Positions 23,474 through 32,753 are shown, counted from the stretch's first letter. The stretch is 64,000 nt of DNA from JAWKTT01 sp041398965 (GCA_041398965.1 JAWKTT010000023.1:1-64000), one strand, 5' to 3'. A program made the numbers and translations. The notes: generated by a model not told the origin, from the letters alone.

Positions 23474-24819
23474 TGGTTCTTTGCCAAATGATGTGCGCCG
23501 TGGTTATCCGATGAGTGCGAACTTGGTTAGGTGGAGTGCATAGAGTTTGAGTGTGAAGTACTCGGTGTCTCGAAACCCATAGGCTTGGCGTTTCATCGTC
23601 TTGATCTTGTTGTTAAGGCCTTCGAGCGGACCGGTCGAAATGCGGAAGCGATACCAGTTGAGAATTCCCGTGCGATGACCTTCCAGGGTGTTGGCCATGG
23701 TCCGCAGCACGCGAATGCCGGATGCTCTCGCTCGGGCACACCAGTCTTTCAGAAATCGTGCCGCCTCGTGACGTGCGGGCTGTTCCCAGATTTGTCGCAG
23801 ATCTTCTTTCAGGTAATACGCCACGGCGAGCGAGTGGTTCATCTCGAGGGCCTTCTGTAGACGTTCTTGGTCGTTGCGTTCGGGTTCCAGGTGGTCGGGG
23901 TGCTTCAGCAGCAGCCAGCGAGTTCCCTTGAGAGTCGACTTCTGCAGTTGATCTTCCGCTTCCCGATGCAATTCCCGGCGGAGTGTCGTGAGCTTTTCGT
24001 TCATCAGTTTCACGATGTGGAAACGATCAAAGACCAGCGTTGCTTTCGGCAGGTTCTTCTGGACGGCCGCGTAATACGCGCTCGACATGTCGGTCGCCAC
24101 GGCGCAGATTCGCGCCTTCGATCCACGCAGCCGATTCCAGAACGATGTGAGGGCTGCTTGGCCTTTTCCCTGGCCCACGAAGACAATCGCACCGCTTTCC
24201 AGGTCCATCACAATCGTGAGGAACTTCCGTCCTTTTCCAACTGAGATTTCATCAATGGCGATGGCCTTCACGTCCCGCAGTCTGGGTTTTGCGAAATGCT
24301 GTGCCAGCCATGCCTTGTCGATGTCCCGTACCATGTGTGTACTCACGCCCAGGTAGAGCGCGACATCTGTGATGGTCATGAGCTTTCGAAGATCGATCAC
24401 CATTCGAGCGAAGCTCTGTGTGTGGTTCTTGCCACTGGACACGCCCGGCAGCACGACGGTCCGCACGGTTCCGCATTGCCGACACTCGACGCGAGGCGTG
24501 CTGACAAACAGAACGGTTGGTCGCAGGCCGATCGGCGGCGCGTGCAACAGGCGATCCACCGTCCCACGACGAATGACGGACTTGGATTGGCAGCCGGGAC
24601 ACTTCACGCAGTCGGCCGGCGCCCGCATTCGTAGTGTGAATCTCTCCGCTGACTGCGTTGCGGAGACGTGTTCATAGCCCTTCATTCCAATGGCTCGATA
24701 CAATGCCGACGTGGACATTTCGGTACTCCTGATGAGTTCGCTGTGAGAAGCTCTCATCAAACCGACTTGTCCACATTCTTCAACCCAACACCCCAGCGCA
24801 CATCATTCGTCAAAGAACC
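23474..24819 (-). mobile_element. ISL3-family insertion sequence (1346 bp)
   Basis: The left end GGTTCTTTGCCAAATGATG and the right end (reverse complement GGTTCTTTGACGAATGATG) match over 24 bases with two differences. The start GGTTCTTTG is typical of ISL3. Flanks are GTAAAATT (23466-23473) and GTAAAAAT (24820-24827), an eight-base target duplication with one change. It carries one transposase gene. The intact ends, full transposase and near-perfect duplication suggest a fairly recent insertion. Confidence 0.9.
23504..24718 (-). CDS. ISL3-family transposase
   Basis: A 404-residue DDE transposase. An N-terminal zinc-finger region has CVKCPGC and CRQCG; a helix-turn-helix follows (LMTITDVALYLGVSTHMVRDID). 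The catalytic residues lie in KAIAIDEISVGKG, CAVATDMSSAYY and STGPLEGLNNKIK with KRQAYGFRD after it, the classic DDE_Tnp_ISL3 pattern. ATG 24718 has AGGAG seven bases upstream and is preferred to ATG 24760. The frame is intact, so the element may be active. It runs opposite to the gene it interrupts. Confidence 0.95.
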   Translation of the reverse strand: MSTSALYRAIGMKGYEHVSATQSAERFTLRMRAPADCVKCPGCQSKSVIRRGTVDRLLHAPPIGLRPTVLFVSTPRVECRQCGTVRTVVLPGVSSGKNHTQSFARMVIDLRKLMTITDVALYLGVSTHMVRDIDKAWLAQHFAKPRLRDVKAIAIDEISVGKGRKFLTIVMDLESGAIVFVGQGKGQAALTSFWNRLRGSKARICAVATDMSSAYYAAVQKNLPKATLVFDRFHIVKLMNEKLTTLRRELHREAEDQLQKSTLKGTRWLLLKHPDHLEPERNDQERLQKALEMNHSLAVAYYLKEDLRQIWEQPARHEAARFLKDWCARARASGIRVLRTMANTLEGHRTGILNWYRFRISTGPLEGLNNKIKTMKRQAYGFRDTEYFTLKLYALHLTKFALIG

Positions 24820-25005
24820 GTAAAAATTATGGAGTGATTACGGCGTTCTGTGTTTACCAAAATCGGAGAATCAATAATCCATGCACCCGAGGCGAGGATC
24901 GGATGTTTCCTAAAAACATAGTCGCTTAATCGCAACCAGGTCAGGTCTTCGTACTGTTGTTTGAAAATCGTGAAACCCTTTCCAGATTTATATCGCAATG
25001 ACACA

Positions 25006-25407
25006 ATGGAGTTGCCGCTAGTGGCTGCCCTGTCTGGGATTTTGGCTGGCGTCTGTTGTCCTTTGACAAGAATTGGTGCTGCCATTTTCGGCTTTCCGGC
25101 ATTAGTGGTATCGTGTTACTATCTCGTTCGCGAGACTCAAAACATAAGTCGCAGATTTTTCTGGGCAGGGTCGTTCGAGGCGCGGTTGTCACGACGATCT
25201 GCATTGAAACTAATCCATGAGCGACCGAGCGAATTCGTCCTTTTTGTCCAGTACTATTCCGGCGGTTTCGACGTGTCGCATCTTGCCCCCGCTGCAATCT
25301 TGGAACATGTTGAGAGCACAGTGCAGTATGCAATTTATCCGGCATCATGGAAGATTATTGAGGATTGCAAACGCTTAAACATCCCAATTCGAGAGTCGCG
25401 AGGTTAA
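25006..25407 (+). CDS. Hypothetical membrane-anchored protein
   Basis: About 133 residues from ATG 25006; an in-frame TTG at 24961 would give 148. The N-terminal 40 residues hold two hydrophobic segments (PLVAALSGILAGVCCP and IGAAIFGFPALVVSCYYLV). The rest is soluble, with VLFVQYYSGGFDVSHLAP and a C-terminal helix IIEDCKRLNIPIRESRG. No family is recognised and no Shine-Dalgarno is seen. The helices and lack of competing frames make it plausible, but it could be a decayed gene in this repeat-rich stretch. Confidence 0.4.
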   Translation: MELPLVAALSGILAGVCCPLTRIGAAIFGFPALVVSCYYLVRETQNISRRFFWAGSFEARLSRRSALKLIHERPSEFVLFVQYYSGGFDVSHLAPAAILEHVESTVQYAIYPASWKIIEDCKRLNIPIRESRG

Positions 25408-25550
25408 GTGATGTCGAACAATTCAGCGTCATGATTAGAGTATGGGCCAAACTTGTGGGCGACTCTGGTCATGTCGTTCGACGTGAGGGGCCGTTGGTCA
25501 CTGATCGTTACGGGCAAACTGTTTGCCGTGCGTCCTTTACAACCTCGATC

Positions 25551-25681
25551 TAACCTGTAGAAGAACGTGGGGCAGGCTTTCCAGCCTGGCGTGGTTTCGT
25601 TTGATGTCTCGGAAAAAGCGTTCGCGGTGCTTTTGTCAGATGAGAAATCTGACCCACGGTCGTTTTTCAACGGGCCGCTAA
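25551..25681 (-). repeat. Dispersed inverted-repeat element family 1, copy e
   Basis: ACCTGTAGAAGAACGTGG, hairpin GGCAGGCTTTCCAGCCTG, spacer with GTTTGATGTCTCGG, hairpin GTCAGATGAGAAATCTGAC, and CGGTCGTTTTTCAACGGG with GCTAAG at the outer end. Confidence 0.88.
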
Positions 25682-26287
25682 GATATACGAACTGCGGGTG
25701 AGGACTTCAGCAGGATGACCGTCGACAACCGATATTCTGCATTCCACTTACCGTCACGTTGAGGAGGATTGCTGTCAGGGCTTGCGGGGCACATCGGATC
25801 AGAGATCGTCAGGTCATGACGGAGAGATACGGAACAGCTGCGAAACTCGGCACCTGGCTGAAGACCACCGCGCAGGAACTGAATCATTACTGGAAAAAGA
25901 AGTCGTCGCAGCAGGTCCGGTCTGCCACATGCGGAGATCAAGGCAGGCAACTCCACGGTGAGTTTCCCGACCCGCCTCGTGAAGAGTCGCGGTGCGACCA
26001 CTTGAGCACGGTGGAAACCTTCCGCCACCGAAACTTGCCCCCAAGCTCCCTCCCAATAATCTGGTCGGGCTGTGAACGGTTTCGTTTTGATTGCGAATCG
26101 TGCGATCCTCCTGCGAGGTGGCAGTGTCGCTAAAGGAAATTGAAGGCATCAACTTCAGTAACCTTGCAGACTCAGTTACAATTCTGCTCGAGTGATGACC
26201 TGTTCCATCAATCTGAGATCCATCGGAAATCGGTTCGCACAGCGGGCGCTGATTGATGATTCCTGACGTATTACTAAGTGAGCCGAA
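25682..26287. other. Gap upstream of the hscC operon, no gene recognised
   Basis: About 600 bases. Overlapping short frames occur on both strands (for example 25678-26028 on the -), but none shows a ribosome-binding site or recognisable domain. They look like remnants of decayed sequence. The promoter of hscC should lie at its right end. Confidence 0.35.
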
Positions 26288-28033
26288 ATGATTGTTGGTA
26301 TCGATTTAGGGACGACGAACTCGCTCGTTGCCGTTATGGATGGGACGGCTCCGCGATTGATTCCCAATTCGCTGGGCGAATGGTTGACGCCGTCGGTTGT
26401 GGGGATTGACGAAGACGGCGGGCTACTTGTCGGAGGGACGGCGAAGGAGTATCAGGTCCTGCATCCGGAGGCGTGTGTCGGCCTTTTCAAGCGGTCGATG
26501 GGTGTCAACTGGACCTGCACCCTGGGGGGGCGAAAGTTTACGGCTGTCGAACTTTCCAGTCTTGTGCTGCGTTCGCTCAAGGAAGATGCCGAGGCGGAAC
26601 TGAAGCACCCGATCGACCGGGCGGTCATTACGGTTCCCGCCTATTTCAACGACGATCAACGCCGGGCGACGATGCGGGCGGCAGAACTCGTCGGCTTAAA
26701 GGCGGTCCGTATTATCAACGAACCGACAGCGGCTGCGATCGCCTATGGGATGCAGGACTCGGAATCCGAAAAGGTCATGTGCGTCGTTGATCTTGGGGGG
26801 GGAACGTTCGATGTTTCGGTCCTGGAGATTTTCGATGGGACGTTAGAAATCCGGGCGTCGGCAGGAGAAACTTTTCTCGGCGGCGAAGACTTCACGACCG
26901 CACTCACTCGCTGGGTGTTGGGGGAACGGGGGATCGTCTTTGAACGTGCGGAAATGGAGACGCCAACCCTCGTCTCACGACTTCGGAAAGAGTGTGAGAC
27001 CGCCAAACGAACCTTAACATCGCAAGAGTCGGCCACCCTTCGCATTCCCAACGAAGCGGGGGAATTTAACGACGATTCGCCGGTCGTCATCGTCACACGG
27101 GAGCAGTTCGCCGACTGCACGCAACGTATCCTCGAACGGATCGACATCCCGATTCGACGTGCACTGGGGGATGCGAAGGTGAAGCGGGCCGACATTCATG
27201 ATGTCCTGCTCGTCGGCGGGGCAACGCGAATGCGGTCGTTCATCGATCGGGTGATGGAACTGCTCGGCCAGCCCCCACGTTGCGGCATCAATCCCGATCA
27301 TGTTGTCGCCCTGGGAGCGGCCATTCAGGCAGCTCTGATTGAACAGAATAAGGCAGTCGACGACCTCGTCGTCACCGATGTCGCCCCGTTTACACTCGGG
27401 GTTGATAGCTGTCGGATCATTGGGAGTGAAGAGAAGTCGGGATATTTCTTCCCGATCATCACTCGCAACACGACGATCCCAACCAGCCGCACGAGGCGAG
27501 TCGGCACGATGCACGCTAACCAAACGGTCGTGCGAATCGCGGTCTATCAGGGGGAAGGGCGCATGGTCGAACAGAACCTTTCGCTTGGGGAGTTCATGCT
27601 CGAAGGGATCCCCAAGGGACCTGCTGGACAAGCTGTTGATATTCGATTTAGCTACGATCTCAACGGCGTGCTGGAGGTGGAAGCGACGATTGTCGCCACC
27701 CAAAAGAAGGCGACGTTGGTCATCAGCCGACACGCCAAAGGGATGAGCGAAGCGGAAATCCGAAAGGCGGTCGCCGACATGCAGGCGTTGAAAAGTAGTC
27801 CTCGCGAAGAAGCAGTCAATCGACACCTCTTAATGCGGGCCGAGCGTCTATATCAGGAACTCCCCATTTCCGAACGGGACCGACTCGACGACTTGTTGAC
27901 TGGTTTCGAGTCCGCTTTAGAAGAGAACGATACTGCCGCCATCGCTCTGTTTCGAAGCGAACTCGAACAATTTCTGAACCTGTTCGATCGGGGAGCGAAC
28001 GATGCCGATCACGATGGGGAACACTGGACATGA
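26288..28033 (+). CDS. hscC: Hsp70-family chaperone, HscC type
   Basis: A 581-residue Hsp70. The nucleotide-binding domain (about 1-370) has all phosphate and connect motifs: VGIDLGTTNSLVAV, ITVPAYFNDDQRRATMRAAELVGL, RIINEPTAAAIAYG, VVDLGGGTFDVSVLE and VLLVGGATRMR. The substrate domain (about 380-500) is followed by a short helical lid, without the usual C-terminal EEVD-like tail. The shorter length and details such as FKRSMG and SLVLRSLKEDAEAEL are closer to E. coli HscC (Hsc62) than to DnaK. HscC is a specialised chaperone working with unusual J-proteins (DjlB, DjlC). Here the next two genes follow without a gap, the first overlapping by ATGA, and the third is J-like, so the three probably act as a system. 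Confidence 0.92.
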   Translation: MIVGIDLGTTNSLVAVMDGTAPRLIPNSLGEWLTPSVVGIDEDGGLLVGGTAKEYQVLHPEACVGLFKRSMGVNWTCTLGGRKFTAVELSSLVLRSLKEDAEAELKHPIDRAVITVPAYFNDDQRRATMRAAELVGLKAVRIINEPTAAAIAYGMQDSESEKVMCVVDLGGGTFDVSVLEIFDGTLEIRASAGETFLGGEDFTTALTRWVLGERGIVFERAEMETPTLVSRLRKECETAKRTLTSQESATLRIPNEAGEFNDDSPVVIVTREQFADCTQRILERIDIPIRRALGDAKVKRADIHDVLLVGGATRMRSFIDRVMELLGQPPRCGINPDHVVALGAAIQAALIEQNKAVDDLVVTDVAPFTLGVDSCRIIGSEEKSGYFFPIITRNTTIPTSRTRRVGTMHANQTVVRIAVYQGEGRMVEQNLSLGEFMLEGIPKGPAGQAVDIRFSYDLNGVLEVEATIVATQKKATLVISRHAKGMSEAEIRKAVADMQALKSSPREEAVNRHLLMRAERLYQELPISERDRLDDLLTGFESALEENDTAAIALFRSELEQFLNLFDRGANDADHDGEHWT

Positions 28034-30135
28034 CCACCGGAGAATTTCCTGATGTCGCCTCGACTTACCGGCAGCGGAACGAGGCATCTGTCGACACAAC
28101 ACCGCCCCCCATCGAACACGTTCTACAACCAGAGGCCCTGGCCGCCGCTGAGGAGCGTTTGCAAGTCGATCGCCGAACATGGGCCTTGAGGCAACTGGAG
28201 ATCGATGGCTCGCCGCAGGGACGACATCTACAAGCCGCCTTGTTGGAACAGGTGGATCGGGTGAATCTCAACACTCCTCCCGACTCCGATCCGCTCGGGG
28301 CGGTGACCGCGCTCGTGCGACCAAAGCAATTTGACGTTGCAGAAAAACAAGATCAAACTCCCGTCTGGAGCGACTTCCATCGTCAGTCATTGGCTGATGA
28401 AGTCCGGCAGTTTGCTGACGAGTTCTTTTCGCTCCCGATCACCGCCCGTCACGAGCGCTGGGAAGCGTTGTTCGCGTTAGTCCAGAATGAACCAGCACTC
28501 GTCCTGTGGCTGAATCGCATGCACGACTTGTTATCGGTCGATGCCTCGGCAGTGACAGAACAAGTCGACTGCAAGACAGGGTTGGCAAAGGACTACAAAC
28601 AGCTCGCCGTCACCCACCCCATGACGGCAGCCCGCATCCGCACGCAAATCCGCAAACGAGCCGTCCGAGCGAAGGAAGCCTATCGCCTGGTCACCAACCG
28701 CATCGAAAGACTCTGCCCCCGATTGGTTGCCCAGAGCTTCGCTCTGCATGAGGAACTGCGCGGCCAGGGTGCTCCCTTTTTTCTGAAGTCTCCCCGCCCG
28801 AAGTTCCGGCCGACAAATGGGGAGCCTGCCACGCAAACATCTTGGTCCGCTTTACTGGTCATCATATTCTTCATCGGAGTGTTTGTCGCCTGGCTCGGCG
28901 ACACAAAGAAACCGTCTTCCTCCAATTCGTCGCGGTCAACGTACACACCGTTGCCATCAGACTGGCAAGCAGGCATCCCGACTCATGAACGATCCTTCTA
29001 CGACATCTCTCAACGCGAGTTGAAAATAAAACCAGATCCGTTACCGCCGATCGAAGAGAACGATCTGTTCATAGGAGGAGTCAGAATCTTACGAGGACGA
29101 ACGAGTGTCGACGATATCAAGACTCCCCCTCTTGTTCAGGTCGTCACAGGCCGACGACTCGCGTCACATCAGTTGCCAGTCGATCTCGAATTTCGACTCG
29201 GTGCAGAACTCCGACGACTGGCGAATGAGTCCGGAACCGTTCAAGAGACCGAGACGCTCCGCCAGTTGGTCGAACAGGCGGGACAGGTTCCCGACATCGA
29301 CCTCCCCGAAGAGTCGCGAGAGCCGTACCGATTCATGTTCTTTGTCAACAGCGTCCCCCCAGATCTCACGAAACTCCCGTCGATACAGTTTCGGTTGGAC
29401 ATCATCGAATGCGAACCGAAGACGGATGACTATGCCCCACCGGCCCTTCGTGAATTCCTCGAAAAGACGTCTCAACAAAAAGTCCGAGGCTTGACGGTCA
29501 TGCTCCCCTGGCCGGATGACGACCCGCGAACCGCCAGAATCAAACGGGCATTTCTATCCCCAGAAGTCAGGGAGCTGAATGAACTCGGTGTGCTAATCGA
29601 CGCGAGGTTCATCGACGCCAGCAACATTCGATTCGTCCCGGGCACGCTCGAACCACCACGGGGAATCGACACCCCTCCCCCCACAAATCCGCAACCTGTC
29701 CTCCGTTCGTTTCAATTGTCCAAGCAGCTCGAATGGCGACTAATGCACGCGATGAAAGAGTTATCGGAACCAGGATATGATGACCTCTTCGCCAAGGGAC
29801 TTCGCGACATCTTGTCGGACCTCGCCATCGTGCCAACTCCGAAAGGGGTTAGCAGTTCGTCGAGATCGATCACGGTGCAGTTCCTCATCGAGTACGGAAA
29901 CAGACCAGAAGCCAGCGCGAAGAAAATCCTGCTCCTGATGAGACCCGTCGATGCCTCCACACCCGCCTCTTCCATCGCCCGCAGCATCGATGTCATCCGA
30001 CACGCCGACGACGATGAGTCCACAATGCGAGATGTGCGGGTCGTGATCGTCACGCTCCCCTGGCCCGAAGAAGACGAGAAGTCGGTCCGCTTTCGACAAC
30101 AGCTTCAGGATGCAAATCTCGACTTCCCGCAGTAG
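28030..30135 (+). CDS. Unknown single-span membrane protein in hscC operon, with an internal repeat
   Basis: A 701-residue protein. The first ~260 residues are predicted soluble and helical. One membrane helix lies at about 273-290 (LLVIIFFIGVFVAWLG). The C-terminal ~400 residues contain two copies of a domain, each ending in a matching strand: VMLPWPDDDPRTARI near residue 490 and VTLPWPEEDEKSVRF near residue 675. No known family recognised. Its ATG overlaps the hscC stop by four bases. After its TAG stop the same frame continues for about 20 sensible codons (DIPEVQTLLNDTYHSS), which suggests a recent loss of a longer tail, and a run of 11 C follows. Possibly a membrane receptor or client-presenting partner of the Hsp70; this is inference. 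Confidence 0.7.
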   Translation: MTTGEFPDVASTYRQRNEASVDTTPPPIEHVLQPEALAAAEERLQVDRRTWALRQLEIDGSPQGRHLQAALLEQVDRVNLNTPPDSDPLGAVTALVRPKQFDVAEKQDQTPVWSDFHRQSLADEVRQFADEFFSLPITARHERWEALFALVQNEPALVLWLNRMHDLLSVDASAVTEQVDCKTGLAKDYKQLAVTHPMTAARIRTQIRKRAVRAKEAYRLVTNRIERLCPRLVAQSFALHEELRGQGAPFFLKSPRPKFRPTNGEPATQTSWSALLVIIFFIGVFVAWLGDTKKPSSSNSSRSTYTPLPSDWQAGIPTHERSFYDISQRELKIKPDPLPPIEENDLFIGGVRILRGRTSVDDIKTPPLVQVVTGRRLASHQLPVDLEFRLGAELRRLANESGTVQETETLRQLVEQAGQVPDIDLPEESREPYRFMFFVNSVPPDLTKLPSIQFRLDIIECEPKTDDYAPPALREFLEKTSQQKVRGLTVMLPWPDDDPRTARIKRAFLSPEVRELNELGVLIDARFIDASNIRFVPGTLEPPRGIDTPPPTNPQPVLRSFQLSKQLEWRLMHAMKELSEPGYDDLFAKGLRDILSDLAIVPTPKGVSSSSRSITVQFLIEYGNRPEASAKKILLLMRPVDASTPASSIARSIDVIRHADDDESTMRDVRVVIVTLPWPEEDEKSVRFRQQLQDANLDFPQ

Positions 30136-30223
30136 GACATCCCCGAAGTTCAGACCCTGCTCAACGACACGTACCACTCCTCTGTCACCCCCCCCCCCAC
30201 TTCGATCTCACGGACAATCTCTG

Positions 30224-31834
30224 ATGGCGGGCGAGCATCTGGCAGACGACTCTCGGAAGTGGCCGAACGATCCGTTTCAGTTACTGGCTGTTCCCCGTTC
30301 GGTCGACCGGCGAACGCTGAAACGGGCCTACACATCGCTCATCAAACTCTTTAAGCCGGAACATGCACCGGCCGAGTTTCTGAAGATTCGCGAAGCATAC
30401 GAACACATCGAACAGATGATCTCGTTTCGCGAACAGTTCGAGGTCGACGACTTGTTCCCTCAAGAGAACGACCACTCGAACCGTGTCTCGCCCAACATCG
30501 AGATCACTCCCAACGAAATCGCTTCAGACGAGATCGAGCTAATTCCAGTTCTCGAGCCTGAGTCCGATCCCGTTTTCGAGTCGGCGGCAAAGGGGGAGGC
30601 AACTTCCGAGATCGCAGAGACCGACGAGTTCGAGATTCTCTCACCACCTCCCAGCGACGAACTCGAGACGATCTGGAGGGTCGCCCGTGCGGGTGACTTG
30701 GCAACGGCCTATGCTCAACTCCAACAGCTCGCGCTCCGCAGTCAACGAGACGAACTGCTGGCCGAACGACTCTACTGGCTCCTCAAAATCGACCCCGACC
30801 TCGCCCCAGAACGTCGACCGGCTGAGCATCTCATTGACTTTGTCAAATCGTCCCGCCGCTGGTCGAACTTGCACGCACTCCTAGTCAATGAACTCCGCTT
30901 CGATCCCGACGTCGCATTGTCGGAAGCGTATGGAAAACTGATTCGCCCCGATGCCTCAGAGCAGGTGGTCGAAAACCTCATCGCCCCCCGCTGGCAAAGG
31001 GCTGCCGAGTGTGACCAGTGGTCTGTCATCGAAGCGGACTTCGCCCGTCTCGAATGGCACTATCAGATCGACGCCCCGCAACTCCTCCTCCGCCTCGACA
31101 TTCGAGGGGTCGAACTGACCCTCTTCACCCAGCATCCCGACGCCCGCCGGCTGCGTGTTCGACTCCAGAAGCGACTTAAAGATAGACACGTGGACGCCCT
31201 GGATTTCTCCGACGACTTCGACAGACTCGACCTGTTGGTCGCGGTCCAGCAAGAACTCTCTCCAAGCCAACACGACCCACCCATGCAGTGGATGATTCAT
31301 CGTCTACAGACCTTGTTTCAGAGTCTCATCCTGTACGGCCCACAGCAAGCGGCCCGTCCCCTGCAACGCTTTCTGACCGAGGCGGCCCCTCAGGATCAGT
31401 TTGGCCTCGACGCCAACCGGCTCGGCTTACTATCCGTCCGACTCCCGCAGGCGATGTCGCTGTTGTTGTTTCTCATCAACCGGCTCTGCCCTGAACAACA
31501 AATCACCCACGATGCCGTCGCTCTGGCGATCGCTTTACAACAACGCACTTCGCTCAAGAGGGCAATTCAGAACATCGGGGTCGAATACTTCGGAAGCCGT
31601 TTCATCGTCAGCTCGCCCCGCGTCGTCCCCTTTCGCCAGGAAGTGATCGACATCTGCTTAGAAGAAAACATTCCAATGCACGCGGCCCTCGACGCCATCT
31701 TCACGAATTACGGCTCAATCGCCCCCTCACTCGCCGAACTCCTCAACTGGATGGCTGAAGCCGACCTTGCCACCCAAGCCTACATCCAGGGGATGCACTA
31801 CCTCTGGAAGACCATCACCCCCACCTGGCTATAA
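30224..31834 (+). CDS. J-domain-like protein (degenerate HPD) in hscC operon
   Basis: A 536-residue protein. Residues about 12-65 resemble the J-domain of DjlB/DjlC-type co-chaperones: DPFQLLAVPRSVDRRTLKRAY, then LIKLFKPEHAPAEFLKIREAYEHI. The HPD tripeptide that stimulates Hsp70 ATPase is replaced by KPE, so canonical activation is doubtful. The atypical DjlC of E. coli, also beside hscC, has a similarly altered loop as I recall it. The rest is helical and rich in acidic residues, with no membrane segment. ATG 30224 is preferred; the open frame before it (from 30110) crosses a poly-C tract. It ends the operon and is followed by repeats. Confidence 0.75.
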   Translation: MAGEHLADDSRKWPNDPFQLLAVPRSVDRRTLKRAYTSLIKLFKPEHAPAEFLKIREAYEHIEQMISFREQFEVDDLFPQENDHSNRVSPNIEITPNEIASDEIELIPVLEPESDPVFESAAKGEATSEIAETDEFEILSPPPSDELETIWRVARAGDLATAYAQLQQLALRSQRDELLAERLYWLLKIDPDLAPERRPAEHLIDFVKSSRRWSNLHALLVNELRFDPDVALSEAYGKLIRPDASEQVVENLIAPRWQRAAECDQWSVIEADFARLEWHYQIDAPQLLLRLDIRGVELTLFTQHPDARRLRVRLQKRLKDRHVDALDFSDDFDRLDLLVAVQQELSPSQHDPPMQWMIHRLQTLFQSLILYGPQQAARPLQRFLTEAAPQDQFGLDANRLGLLSVRLPQAMSLLLFLINRLCPEQQITHDAVALAIALQQRTSLKRAIQNIGVEYFGSRFIVSSPRVVPFRQEVIDICLEENIPMHAALDAIFTNYGSIAPSLAELLNWMAEADLATQAYIQGMHYLWKTITPTWL

Positions 31835-31872
31835 TTCTCTTCACGCTAGCATTCCTGCCTGTTCGCACCTTA

Positions 31873-31985
31873 ACACCCTGTTGAAAACAACCGTGGGTCA
31901 GATTTCCAATCTGACAACAGCAACTCGTACACTGCATTACCTAAACATCAAACGACACCAAGTCCGACTGAACCCCCCACAACTG
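31873..31985 (+). repeat. Dispersed inverted-repeat element family 1, copy f (right end eroded)
   Basis: TAACACCCTGTTGAAAACAACCG, hairpin GTCAGATTTCCAATCTGAC, spacer with ATCAAACGACACCA; the second hairpin is only partly kept (AGTCCGACTG). Bases 31986-32143 contain a fragment like family 2 (CTCTCCCTCTCCCCC). Confidence 0.8.
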
Positions 31986-32143
31986 CCCGGCACGATTCTT
32001 CACTTAAGGTTAACCCACACCTCTCCCTCTCCCCCACTGTCGACGCTCCTACACTCTATGACCTTCCAGTTGGGGGCGAGGGGGATTTCGGTTCGAGTCT
32101 TGCTCTGTAATCGAGTCTGATTCTGCAACATCCACGCGCCTGT

Positions 32144-32534
32144 TTGTCGCCTTTCGCTCCGCGAAAGCAGCGCCCCTTTCGCGGAGCGAAAGGCGACTAT
32201 GATTGCGGCCACAAGCCGCGCGGGGCATCCACTTCGCCCACTTCGCAAGACGACCGCATGAGCGTCTACCGCTCCCCCCTCATCCCAACCTTCTCCTCCG
32301 TGTGAACGTCGGCTGAAGTCGCACGTCGATCACGTTGGAGCAGGAACCCCGCGTCGGCTGACGCCTCCAAAACCTTTGTGCCGCACAATATTTGGGTTAT
32401 CAAGCCTAACACCCCCTTGAAACAACCGTGGGTCAGATTTCTAATCTGACAAGTGCAACTCGTACACTTTGATCCGAAACATCAAACGGCACCATGGCAG
32501 GCTAGAAAGCCTGCCCCACGATTTTCAACTGGCT
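32144..32534 (+). repeat. Large inverted repeat, right arm (~390 bp)
   Basis: Counterpart of 22412-22817 in opposite orientation, with a few per cent differences by eye plus a short length difference near the CTTTCGCTCCGCGAAAG stems. It contains family 1 copy g at its outer end. Bases 32535-32753 beyond it hold no recognised gene and reach the first attC-linked gene. Confidence 0.85.
32408..32534 (+). repeat. Dispersed inverted-repeat element family 1, copy g
   Basis: CTAACACCCCCTTGAAACAACCG, hairpin GTCAGATTTCTAATCTGAC, spacer with ATCAAACGGCACCATGG, hairpin GGCAGGCTAGAAAGCCTGCC, then CCCACGATTTTCAACTGGC. Confidence 0.9.
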
Positions 32535-32753
32535 CTTAGTCGACAACCTTCAAACCGTCCACCTGTCTCCCCTTGCCGTTGCACTTTCTGAAGAATAGAA
32601 TCTCCACCGTCGCCAGTTCCCATTGGTCGATAAGGACTTCTCCCAAATCTCAACCCCCGGCCCCTCCAACAACAAGTCCCATTAGACAGAATCAACGCCA
32701 AATCAAAAGGCAGATGACTTCTGTATGAAAACAAGTTATTTGCGAAAGCCATT

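Larger units (their letters stand above)
23242..24837 (+). pseudogene. DUF7660-like gene broken by a frameshift and by an ISL3 insertion
   Basis: Bases 23242-23400 encode MDDVYALIERVV, then a KSLIAFVDA helix and GGTNGWANS. The reading then has to shift frame to continue with GEFLRHYVADGDFPGWRMIAEFLWCGKI up to 23473. The insertion sequence interrupts after the ATT codon, and on its far side ATG GAG TGA (24829-24837) restores the ending KIME-stop. This matches the ending AEILWCGKIIE of the integron cassette 2 gene at 6614-6919. So it is a diverged relative of a cassette gene, disabled both by a small deletion near 23390 and by the IS. Which event came first cannot be told. Confidence 0.75.

Noticed and set aside
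25678..26152. Overlapping frames on both strands upstream of hscC that resemble pieces of a decayed protein gene
   Set aside because: No single frame can be followed and no family is recognised; kept as an unassigned gap.
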